64,000 bases of DNA from Flavobacteriaceae bacterium (GTDB lineage Bacteria; Bacteroidota; Bacteroidia; Flavobacteriales; Flavobacteriaceae), in contig JAHEET010000001.1 of NCBI GenBank assembly GCA_024640565.1, positions 1 through 64,000 of the forward strand, read 5' to 3'. The position numbers were made by a program, and so were the translations under genes. The notes beneath the pieces were generated by a model. The model searched no databases. It saw nothing but the letters and a program-made list of their open reading frames with translations, and was not told the origin of the DNA. Of this stretch, positions 36,001 to 43,371 are shown piece after piece. Numbering within the stretch: position 1 is the first letter of the stretch; each line of letters opens with the position of its first letter.

Positions 36001-36070
36001 AGGCGGAATCGATCAAGGATTCTACCCGAGTCCAAAGACCTTTTTATTCGGAGTTAATCTTAATTTTTAA
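33038..36070 (+). CDS. susC: SusC/RagA family TonB-dependent outer-membrane transporter
   Basis: Outer-membrane glycan importer of 1010 residues. After the signal peptide (about 1-21) comes a CarboxypepD_reg-like domain (about 22-100; GIVKDAASGEVLPGVSIVIKGS). A TonB-box-like segment DEIVVIGYG, a plug domain (VTGAVSVISSESIEQL...GIYGVRGANGVILITTKSGK) and a long beta-barrel follow, ending FLFGVNLNF with a terminal aromatic. SusC works with the SusD lid in a bin-and-pump mechanism and is energised by TonB-ExbBD. It is first of a four-gene operon (11 bp to susD). The substrate is inferred to be a beta-glucan from the locus. Confidence 0.95.
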   Translation: MLRKITVLLFALSTLCATAQKLNVKGIVKDAASGEVLPGVSIVIKGSTTGTETDFDGQYSFTNVSKGATLVFRYLGYKTNEVVVNSATINVSLEATAETLDEIVVIGYGTQRKKEVTGAVSVISSESIEQLKPTRIEQALQGQVAGVNVTASSGSPGAASNIRIRGISTNGDNRPLILVDGNVIEDLSVVNPSDIESINVLKDATAGIYGVRGANGVILITTKSGKKATDYKSTLNYYVGFQQTTKEISLLNATEYALLANEAFAANGEALPFPNVNGLGQGTNWQKAVFDTAPIYSLDYTLNKGTDKSTYSLGISVLDQDGIVGGDKANFNRRNVKFNYNRDLSDKLKLTTSTIYTNTNKKNLIENTLGSVLFNALNMPATTPVYDANGDFSLPPAIGTGIEVANPLAQVDNSYNRTWVNKISGSYGLNYKFLDGFAAEARYQFNHAKVNGKSFSPVAYFGNGSVFNVDVAGLNEYSQTYKDYTFDAFVSYENTFDEDHNVKVLLGTSVFRSQGFNDTNFSQNGVTGTDLNSVSITAGAQDNLALSNNPRQFFDSRLLSYFSRLQYNYKGKYLVSAVIRRDGSSNFGPKNKFGFFPTASLGWVVSDEAFLEDSAVINNLKLRASYGIIGNDRIGSFGFVSLLTGQGTYVFNNQLNYGTALGAISNPEIKWEKQIPLDVGLDISLFNNKIDITADYFKKTTEDLLLVPQVSGILGVTAPGSGAPIVNAGSVVNEGFEFSIGYNQTVSEDFKFGANYNFTTLDNNVTFVGNATGVIEGGSFGVGQQPPSRMEAGFPIGYFYGYQTNGIFQTQADVDAHATQTNAAPGDLRFVDTNGDGTITNEDRTYIGDPIADITMGMNFSFNYKAFDFNAYAFASLGNEIVRSYERNLPLTNRLSYVLDRWTGPGTSNTSPRVTTGATGNTLFSDFYVEDGSFLRLQNIQLGYTFTADQLEKLQFDTVRFYVSASNLFTLTKYKGYDPTTSNGSPIGGGIDQGFYPSPKTFLFGVNLNF

Positions 36071-36081
36071 AATAAAGAAAA

Positions 36082-37575
36082 ATGAAAAAAATAAACATAA
36101 AGATTTTATCAGCAATCGTTCTTCTTACACTTGGTTTTTCGTGTAGTGATGATTTTGTGGATGTAAAATCTCAAGCAGAGAATTCAGAAGACTACTTCAA
36201 CACTGAAGAAGATTATCAGAATGCATTAATTGGTGCATACGATTTATTACAATCGAGTTACATCAACGTAATGTTAGGAGAAATTGCTTCTGACAATACC
36301 TTAGCCGGTGGAGAAAGCGCCACTGACGTTATTGGTATTCAAGAAGTAGACGACATGACCCACACCCCCGTAAATGCGCAATTAAGAGATATTTGGGGAT
36401 GGATGTTTTCAGGAGTCAATAGAGCCAACTATATATTAGAATTTAAAGATAAGACAGATTTTGAAGGGAAAGAAGAAATTCTTGCTCAAGCACGCTTCTT
36501 AAGAGCTTACTATTATTTTGAATTGGTAAAGTGGTTTGGAGACGTTCCATTGGTGGTCGATCAAAGAATTTTATTTGGTGATCAATTCAATGTAGATCGA
36601 ACTCCAAAAGCACAGGTATATGCTCAGATTGAAATGGATTTAATATATGCAGCAGACAACCTACCATATACACAAGCTGAAACCGGAAGAATTACAAAAG
36701 GGGCAGCACAAGCTTTATTAGGAAAAGCGTACTTGTACCAAAATAAATTTGAAGAAGCAGCAACTGTTTTGGAGAATTTGATTTTAAACGGACCCTATGA
36801 TTTGGTAGCCGATTATGATACCATGTTTGAAATGGAAGGAGAAAACAATATCGAATCTGTTTTTGAAGTACAATACTCAGAATTGGAAGGTGCTAGTTTT
36901 GCATGTCTACAATGTAGTGAAGGAAATGTAGCTGTTGGTTTTAGTGGAATCCGTAATTACTCTGCAACACCAGGATCTGAAGGAGATATTTTCTCTTCAG
37001 GATTTAGTTTTAATGTTCCTGTACAAGAACTTGCAGATGCATTTGAAGACGGAGATTTAAGAAAAGATGTTACTGTTTTAGACATTGATGCTTGGGCGGC
37101 ACAAACCGGAATTACCTTTGGAACAGGGAATGAGCATACTGGTTTTTTCAACAGAAAATACATTCCAAGAAAAAGAAGTGATGCGGCGCAAGGAGATCGA
37201 AACTTGACCAATCCAAACAATTACAGATCAATTCGTTTTGCAGACGTTTTATTAATGGCTGCAGAAGCCTTCAATAGAAGCGCAACTCCAAACGATGCCA
37301 AGGCACAAAGTTACTTAAACAGAGTTCGACAACGAGCTTTTGGAGACATGATGCACAATATCACAGCAACAGGTACTACTTTAACAGAAAATATCTACCA
37401 AGAAAGAAGAGTAGAATTGGCTGGAGAAGGACATCGTTTTTTCGATTTGGTACGAACAGGAAAAGCAGCACAAGAAATTGATGGTTTTGTTGCAGGAAAA
37501 CACGAAGTATTTCCAATTCCAGTGATAGAAATTCAATTAACAGGTAACCGTTGGTCTCAAAATCCAGGGTACTAA
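36082..37575 (+). CDS. susD: SusD/RagB family surface glycan-binding lipoprotein
   Basis: Surface lipoprotein of 497 residues that caps SusC and binds the incoming oligosaccharide. The leader ends at lipobox GFSC, giving C21, and the acidic SDD after it fits surface export of Bacteroidota lipoproteins. The alpha-helical TPR-like core (RTPKAQVYAQIEMDLIYAADNLP; ITKGAAQALLGKAYLYQNKFEEAATVLENLI) and the C-terminal YQERRVELAGEGHRFFDLVRTGKA are typical of the family. It is 11 bp after susC. Confidence 0.95.
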   Translation: MKKINIKILSAIVLLTLGFSCSDDFVDVKSQAENSEDYFNTEEDYQNALIGAYDLLQSSYINVMLGEIASDNTLAGGESATDVIGIQEVDDMTHTPVNAQLRDIWGWMFSGVNRANYILEFKDKTDFEGKEEILAQARFLRAYYYFELVKWFGDVPLVVDQRILFGDQFNVDRTPKAQVYAQIEMDLIYAADNLPYTQAETGRITKGAAQALLGKAYLYQNKFEEAATVLENLILNGPYDLVADYDTMFEMEGENNIESVFEVQYSELEGASFACLQCSEGNVAVGFSGIRNYSATPGSEGDIFSSGFSFNVPVQELADAFEDGDLRKDVTVLDIDAWAAQTGITFGTGNEHTGFFNRKYIPRKRSDAAQGDRNLTNPNNYRSIRFADVLLMAAEAFNRSATPNDAKAQSYLNRVRQRAFGDMMHNITATGTTLTENIYQERRVELAGEGHRFFDLVRTGKAAQEIDGFVAGKHEVFPIPVIEIQLTGNRWSQNPGY

Positions 37576-37587
37576 AAAAATACAACC

Positions 37588-39579
37588 ATGAGAAAACTTA
37601 AAAATATTTACAAAACAATTGCAGTGTTGCTATTCATAGCAGCCTGTACAGATACCGATGTAAGAGAGTTGTCTTTCCTAGACAGCATGTCTGCACCTAC
37701 CAATTTAGAAATGTTGTTCAACATTACACAAGACAACACCGGAGCTGCTACCATCACACCCAATGCAGATGGTGCATCTACTTTTGATGTTTATTTTGGG
37801 GATGCAACTCCAGATCCATTAAGAATACCCAATGGAGAGAATGCACAGCATGTGTATGCAGAAGGTACTTATGATGTGAAATTGGTAGCTTACAATACCA
37901 AAGGTGATGCTACAGAATTGATAAAACCAATTGTGGTTTCTTTCAGAGCACCCGAAAATTTGATGACGACCATTGAAAATGATGCAGCCGTTTCGAAACA
38001 AGTAAATGTAAGTGCTTCCGCTGACTTTGCTACCATGTATGAATTTCATTCTGGTGAAACTGGCGTAACGCAGCCTGTTGCCACCGCAAATATTGGTGAA
38101 GCATTGTCTTACCAATATGCTGATCCAGGTACCTATACCGTTCAAATTATTGCAAAAGGGGGGGCGATAGAAACAACAACTTATACCGTTGATTTTGAAG
38201 TTACTGAAATCTTAGCACCAACAGTAGGAGCAACAACTCCTCCAGGAAGAGATGCTTCAGATGTCGTTTCAATCTTTAGTGATGCATATACAAACGTAAC
38301 TTTGGATGAATTACCAACGAGTTGGTCTTCTTCAGGTTTTGAGGCAACAACCATCGGTAGCGATAACGTATGGAAGCTAACCAACTTAGATTTTGTGGGT
38401 ATGGTAACCAACTATGCAAATGGAATAGACGTTGCTGCAATGGAAATGATGCACATTGATTATTGGGTACCAGAAGGAGTCACCAATGAACTGCTCGTTA
38501 AAATTGTAAATACTGTAGATGGTGGTGAAGATGTAGAATCTTTAGGTACTACCTTAGCAGGTTCTTGGCAAAGTGTGGAGATAGATATGGCCAATTTTGA
38601 TGGAAATCTTGCTAACAAAAACAAAATAACCCAGCTATTAATCGATTCAGACGGCGTTGCAGGAATTGTGTATGTAGATAATTTTTATTTCTACAAAGCG
38701 AGCTCGGCTTCTACTTTTGATGATGGATTATTAACCAATGGAGATTTTGAGGCAGGAAGTGAAGCTTGGCTTGTTGGAGTAGATGACAATTCTGCTGCAC
38801 CCGTAGTTACTGTTAGTGGAAATACTTACTATTCTTTTAATGTTACCAATGCGGGAAATCCGTATGATGTGAACATGAGTCAAAAAGTAGAAATTATAGA
38901 CGGGAATACTTACACCTTAACCTTTGATGCTTGGTCAGATACGAACAGACCAATTGTAGCAGGAGTTGGTTTGAGTGCTTCACCATGGTCAAATACCACA
39001 GAAACAGTTAATTTAACCACCTCGAGAACCACCTATTCGGTGACCGTTGCAGCTTCTGGATATGGTGCACCCGATGCCCGTGTTATTTTTGATTTGGGTG
39101 CCGCTACTGGTTTGGTAAATATTGACAATGTCTCTCTAAGAATCGGAAACGGAAATTTAGTTACTAACGGAGATTTTCAAGCAGGAAGTGCTTCCTGGTT
39201 GGTAGGAGTAGATGATAATTCTGCTGCACCCGTAGTTACAGAAAATGGAAATACATATTATTCAGTATCTGTAGCAACTGCTGGTAACCCATATGATGTA
39301 AATATGAGTCAAAAATTAGAAATTATTGACGGAAACACTTATACATTGGTTTTTGATGCATGGTCAGATACCGATAGAAATGTTGTTGCAGGAATAGGCC
39401 TAAGCGGTGCTCCTTGGTCAAATACAACAGAGACAGTAGCAATTAACACAACTAGAACTACCTATTCAGTAACAGTCGCTGCTTCAGGATATGGAGCTCC
39501 TGATGCGCGTGTTCTTTTTGATGTAGGCGCAGATACCGGTATGGTAAATATTGATAATGTTTCTTTGTCTATTAATTAG
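37588..39579 (+). CDS. Modular surface glycan-binding lipoprotein (SusE-position)
   Basis: Lipoprotein of 663 residues, lipobox IAAC with C20. Seen in order: two PKD-like beta-sandwich domains (about 36-120 and 122-206), the shared ~150-residue module (about 219-372, starting DASDVVSIFSDAYTNV), and two nearly identical CBM4/9-like jelly-roll domains (about 385-524 and 528-663; NGDFEAGSEAWLVGVDDNSAAP and its repeat). It likely captures beta-glucan at the cell surface for SusCD. No catalytic residues are evident. It follows susD by 12 bp. Binding specificity is inferred from the locus. Confidence 0.75.
   Translation: MRKLKNIYKTIAVLLFIAACTDTDVRELSFLDSMSAPTNLEMLFNITQDNTGAATITPNADGASTFDVYFGDATPDPLRIPNGENAQHVYAEGTYDVKLVAYNTKGDATELIKPIVVSFRAPENLMTTIENDAAVSKQVNVSASADFATMYEFHSGETGVTQPVATANIGEALSYQYADPGTYTVQIIAKGGAIETTTYTVDFEVTEILAPTVGATTPPGRDASDVVSIFSDAYTNVTLDELPTSWSSSGFEATTIGSDNVWKLTNLDFVGMVTNYANGIDVAAMEMMHIDYWVPEGVTNELLVKIVNTVDGGEDVESLGTTLAGSWQSVEIDMANFDGNLANKNKITQLLIDSDGVAGIVYVDNFYFYKASSASTFDDGLLTNGDFEAGSEAWLVGVDDNSAAPVVTVSGNTYYSFNVTNAGNPYDVNMSQKVEIIDGNTYTLTFDAWSDTNRPIVAGVGLSASPWSNTTETVNLTTSRTTYSVTVAASGYGAPDARVIFDLGAATGLVNIDNVSLRIGNGNLVTNGDFQAGSASWLVGVDDNSAAPVVTENGNTYYSVSVATAGNPYDVNMSQKLEIIDGNTYTLVFDAWSDTDRNVVAGIGLSGAPWSNTTETVAINTTRTTYSVTVAASGYGAPDARVLFDVGADTGMVNIDNVSLSIN
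38731..39579 (+). repeat. Tandem 429-bp duplication encoding two CBM4/9-like domains
   Basis: Equivalent positions (GGAGATTTT at 38740 and at 39169) are 429 bp, or 143 codons, apart. Both units share long stretches at the DNA level, for example GTAGATGA-AATTCTGCTGCACC, and differ mainly at third positions. Confidence 0.8.
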
Positions 39580-39622
39580 ATTAAAAACATTCATGATCAT
39601 TAACGTTCTTAAATTATAAAAA

Positions 39623-40537
39623 ATGAAAAATTTAAAAAATATTTATTTCCTCTTATTTTCCGCAATGGTGGCTTTTTATGGCTGTCAAGAAGATGAGTAT
39701 TCTTTTGGAGACATTGTGACGCCTTCAAATATTCAAATTACAGCTGAAATTGTAGGAGCAGATGCAGCAAACCCTTATGGGGATGGTAGTGGTGTTGTAA
39801 ATTTTGCAGCAACTGCAGACAATGCCGTATCCTACAAGTATGTATTCAATGGTGAAGAAACAGTTTCTTTGTCTGGAAACAATAGTATAAGCTTTAGTTC
39901 TCTAGGGGTAAACACCTATACGGTAACCGTAGTTGCTTCTGGAACTGCTGGCGTAAGTTCTAGCAAATCCATCGAAGTAGAAGTATTGTCTACCTATGCA
40001 CCCCCTGCAGATTTAATTGCAAAGCTCTATGGATACGATGCTGCAGACCCTACAGCAGTAACTTCTAGAACTTGGAAAATTCACTCAGCCAAAAACAAAC
40101 ACTTTGGATTAGGCCCCGTAGGAGGACAAGTTTTGACAGAATGGTATGGAGCTGGTCCCGATGAAAAAGTGGGAACAGGAATGTATGACGACCGTTTTAC
40201 CTTTAGTTCAGACGGTACCTTTACTCACGTTACCAATGGAACTATTTTTGGTAGAGATCCATATATCGTGAACGATTTAGGACCCAATGCATCCGGAAAT
40301 GTAAACGGAGCAGATATCGAAAACTATGCTTTTGACGATTATGCATCCACTTGGACTTTAACAGCTCCAGGAGGAACCGAAACGATTAGCCTTTCGGGGA
40401 CTGCATTTTTAGGATACTATACCGGTGGAAATCACCAGTATCAAATCTTTGATAGGGAAACTCCTAATGAAATGATCCTAAAAACAACCGATGCAAATGC
40501 TGAATTTGACTGGTGGTTCATCATTACTTTAGAATAA
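39623..40537 (+). CDS. PKD-like surface lipoprotein of the PUL
   Basis: Lipoprotein of 304 residues, with C21 after AFYG. A PKD-like domain (about 36-125) is followed by a C-terminal beta-rich domain (about 130-304; SRTWKIHSAKNKHFGLGPVGG, FTFSSDGTFTHVTNGTIFG) of a kind I recall at the N-terminus of some flavobacterial glucanases and in stand-alone binding proteins. No glycosidase catalytic pair is seen. It probably acts as a surface glycan-binding protein and ends the susCD operon. Confidence 0.65.
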   Translation: MKNLKNIYFLLFSAMVAFYGCQEDEYSFGDIVTPSNIQITAEIVGADAANPYGDGSGVVNFAATADNAVSYKYVFNGEETVSLSGNNSISFSSLGVNTYTVTVVASGTAGVSSSKSIEVEVLSTYAPPADLIAKLYGYDAADPTAVTSRTWKIHSAKNKHFGLGPVGGQVLTEWYGAGPDEKVGTGMYDDRFTFSSDGTFTHVTNGTIFGRDPYIVNDLGPNASGNVNGADIENYAFDDYASTWTLTAPGGTETISLSGTAFLGYYTGGNHQYQIFDRETPNEMILKTTDANAEFDWWFIITLE

Positions 40538-40593
40538 GGTTATTCTTTAAATACGTGGCAACCCTTTTTGATGGGTTTGCCTACCACAAAAAA

Positions 40594-40622
40594 ACTCAAG
40601 ACATATTGTCTTGAGTTTTTTT
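40594..40622 (+). terminator. Terminator of the susCD operon
   Basis: ACTCAAGACA (40594-40603) and TGTCTTGAGT (40607-40616) form a 10-bp stem with a TAT loop and a T run. Confidence 0.9.
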
Positions 40623-40952
40623 ACTTTTAAACAACAGGCTAGTAGGAAGCACTGATGAAATAAGTTGCTAAATTTTAGCATTACTAGCCTACTCCAGCCG
40701 CATAAGATCTAATTACCTCCCAGTGTCTTCTAGACTATGCGTTTGTGTCATTATCTATGCTTTTATTAGGAAATAGTGTGTTTTGAGAGCATCCATCATT
40801 GTACTTCCTTGTTTTTTATGTGCCGCTATGTCAAAGACTTTGTGGAGTGGTCAATTCTATTATCTACTTTGGCTTTTATATTCTAATTGTTTTTCCCTAT
40901 TCAATAAAGACACTCAGCGATAAGACAACTTTTAAATTTTCAATAGAAAGCA

Positions 40953-40986
40953 AAAAAAACTCCAACGAATTTCGTTGGAGTTTTTT
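40953..40986 (-). terminator. Terminator of the first M1 peptidase gene
   Basis: ACTCCAACG (40959-40967) and CGTTGGAGT (40973-40981) form the stem with loop AATTT. On the minus strand it ends in a T run and lies just after the peptidase stop; A/T runs on both sides make it bidirectional. Confidence 0.85.
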
Positions 40987-41005
40987 GATCTAGTAAAAAG
41001 AAATA

Positions 41006-43210
41006 TTATCCTTTTACTTTGTTTTTGAAGTTTTCAAATTTTGTTGCTTCCTTTTTAGGCCAGCTATTGTTTGAAGTATCTACGTCCGCAGTTTCTTCGT
41101 CTGGATCTAGTTTAAAGCTTACAATTTCTTGAGTAGCAGAGAACACTCTTTTTACAGAAGTGTCGTTTTGCATCCAAATTTGAGCAGGGAAGGTTTGTCT
41201 TTCCGTAGTTCCATCTGCATAGGTCAATTCTACAATGATTGGCATTACCAATCCACCTGGCTTTTCAAACTCTACAGCATAGATAAAAGAAGGTACTTCT
41301 TTTCCATCTACATAAGTATCCATTGCTTTCGCATTGGCATCTTCCTTTTTGTCGGTAATGTATACCAAGTCTCCAAGGTTGTCAAAATACTGCTTGTATT
41401 GTTGTTTTAATTGGGTTACTCTTTCGTTTGGCTTGTCGGTTAAATACAAAGGCTTTACAGACTTAATTCCGATATCCGTTACATCCGTAGTATAGAACCA
41501 TCCTCTCCAGAACCAATCCAAATCCATTCCAGAAGCATCTTCCATAGAACGGAAGAAGTCAGCCGGTGTTGGGTGCTTAAACATCCATCTCTTCGAATAG
41601 GTTCTAAAAGCATGATCAAACAATTCAGGCCCCATAATGGTCTTTCTTAACATGTACAAACCGGCAGCTGGTTTCGAGTAGGCATTCGGTCCAAATTGCT
41701 TTACATAATCTCCTTGAGACATGATTGGAGAGATGTTCGATTGATCTCCGCCCATATAACGCGTAATCGCTTTGGTTGGGTTGGAAGCAAACAATTCGGC
41801 ATCATACACATCTTCTGCTAAAATTTCTACAAAAGAATTCAATCCTTCATCCATCCAAGTCCATTGTCTTTCGTCAGAGTTTACAATCATTGGAAAGAAA
41901 TTGTGCCCCACTTCATGAATAATCACACCAATCATTCCTTTTTTGGTTCTGTCTGAATAGGTTCCATCTGGATTTGGTCTTCCAAAGTTGAAGCAAATCA
42001 TTGGATATTCCATTCCTTGTCTTTCTGAGTGTACAGAAATTGCTTTAGAATATGGATAGTCAAAAGTTAATTTTGAGTATTCAACAAGGGTGGTAGCCAC
42101 CGCTCTAGTAGAGTGCTCTTCCCATAAAGGATTTCCTTCCTTCGGGTATAAAGAAACCGCCATTACAGTTTTTCCATTGACATTGGTTGCCATAGCATCC
42201 CAAATGTATTTTCTAGAAGTCGCAAAAGCAAAATCACGTACTTTGTCTGCTTTAAAGTGCCATGTTTTTGTTCCCGTAGCACGTCCTTTTTCTGCAGCTT
42301 CCGCTTCCGCTTGGGTCACAATTAAAACAGGATTGTCAAAAGTTTTTCTTGCTTTCGCAAAGCGTTGACGTTGTTTTTTAGACAATACTTTTTTCTCATT
42401 TTGTAAATCTCCCGTTGCATCTAAGATATGATCTGCAGGTACGGTAATTTTTACATCATAGCTTCCAAATTCTAAGGCCCATTCACTACGTCCCCAGAAT
42501 TGCATATTTTGCCAGCCTTCTACGTTGTTGTAGACTGCCAATCTTGGAAAAAACTGTGCAATGGTGTAGTTGTTGTTTCCGTCAGGAAATGTTTCCAAAC
42601 CAGATCTTCCTCCGTCTTTATTGATGTCGTTAATCTTATAATTCCATGCAATGCGAAATTTAAACTTTTCTCCTGGCTGTAAAGCATTTGGTAGGTTGAC
42701 ACGCATCATGGTTCTGTTGATGAAATGGGATAGGGGAGCACCATTACTTTCTACTGCTGTAATGTTGAATCCAAATCCTTTCTTTTCATTCATATAAGTA
42801 CTCTGAAAATTCGCTGGAGTGATAAAAAGAGAAGCACCGTTTGACTTCGCCAAGGGTGTTTTAGAATCGTCTGCTCTCATGTTCTGATCTAATTGGACCC
42901 ATAAGTAGTCTAAAACGTCCTTAGAATTGTTGTGGTAGGTAATGTTTTCATCACCATAAATACGATTGGCACTTTCATCCAAACGAATGTCCATTACATA
43001 ATCTACCTTTTGTTGCGTGTATTGGCTTCCTGGAGCGCCAGATGCAGCATGCTGGTCATTTGGTGTTGCCAAAACATCTTTCATTTGTCTGAATTTGTTT
43101 TGATCGGTGTGTCCTTGTTGTGTTTTCTTTTTTTCTTTAACAGGCGCTTGTGCAAAAGAAGCAGTCGCCACAAAGAAAAGTGAAAATACGAGTACAGATA
43201 ATTTTCTCAT
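41006..43210 (-). CDS. M1 family aminopeptidase (copy A)
   Basis: Secreted gluzincin metallopeptidase of 734 residues. The signal peptide ends near ATASFAQ. The zinc site is HEVGH (H432, E433, H436) with the third ligand E455 in WMDEGLNSF (spacing HEXXH-X18-E). The GAMEN-like exopeptidase motif appears as GMEYP. It removes N-terminal residues from peptides, probably in the periplasm. ATG 43210 (MRKLSVLVFSLFF) was chosen over 43276 because it starts the signal peptide. It is a close paralogue of the next gene. Confidence 0.88.
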   Translation of the reverse strand: MRKLSVLVFSLFFVATASFAQAPVKEKKKTQQGHTDQNKFRQMKDVLATPNDQHAASGAPGSQYTQQKVDYVMDIRLDESANRIYGDENITYHNNSKDVLDYLWVQLDQNMRADDSKTPLAKSNGASLFITPANFQSTYMNEKKGFGFNITAVESNGAPLSHFINRTMMRVNLPNALQPGEKFKFRIAWNYKINDINKDGGRSGLETFPDGNNNYTIAQFFPRLAVYNNVEGWQNMQFWGRSEWALEFGSYDVKITVPADHILDATGDLQNEKKVLSKKQRQRFAKARKTFDNPVLIVTQAEAEAAEKGRATGTKTWHFKADKVRDFAFATSRKYIWDAMATNVNGKTVMAVSLYPKEGNPLWEEHSTRAVATTLVEYSKLTFDYPYSKAISVHSERQGMEYPMICFNFGRPNPDGTYSDRTKKGMIGVIIHEVGHNFFPMIVNSDERQWTWMDEGLNSFVEILAEDVYDAELFASNPTKAITRYMGGDQSNISPIMSQGDYVKQFGPNAYSKPAAGLYMLRKTIMGPELFDHAFRTYSKRWMFKHPTPADFFRSMEDASGMDLDWFWRGWFYTTDVTDIGIKSVKPLYLTDKPNERVTQLKQQYKQYFDNLGDLVYITDKKEDANAKAMDTYVDGKEVPSFIYAVEFEKPGGLVMPIIVELTYADGTTERQTFPAQIWMQNDTSVKRVFSATQEIVSFKLDPDEETADVDTSNNSWPKKEATKFENFKNKVKG

Positions 43211-43326
43211 TTTTTTGTTTTTTTGAAATGGCGTGTAAATTAAGAATTTGAATTTAAATGAGTAAAAAAAAAGCAAAGAATTAACAAATATTTATCAGAC
43301 AAAACTTCTAAATAGTTGCAAAAAAA

Positions 43327-43351
43327 AAGCGAAATCAAATTGATTTCGCTT
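43327..43351 (-). terminator. Terminator of the second M1 peptidase gene
   Basis: AAGCGAAATCA (43327-43337) and TGATTTCGCTT (43341-43351) form an 11-bp stem with a 3-nt loop; on the minus strand it is followed by a T run. Confidence 0.85.
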
Positions 43352-43371
43352 TCTGGAAAAAAAGGCATTTT

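Larger units (their letters stand above)
40538..41005. other. Intergenic region with two terminators
   Basis: Apart from the terminators at each end nothing functional is recognised. A 64-codon open frame (40799-40993) is Phe/Tyr/Ser-rich without any family resemblance, and it runs into the terminator of the opposite gene. Confidence 0.6.

Noticed and set aside
40799-40993. 64-codon open frame between the susCD operon and the M1 peptidase
   Set aside because: No recognisable protein features, and it reads into the terminator hairpin of the opposite-strand gene.
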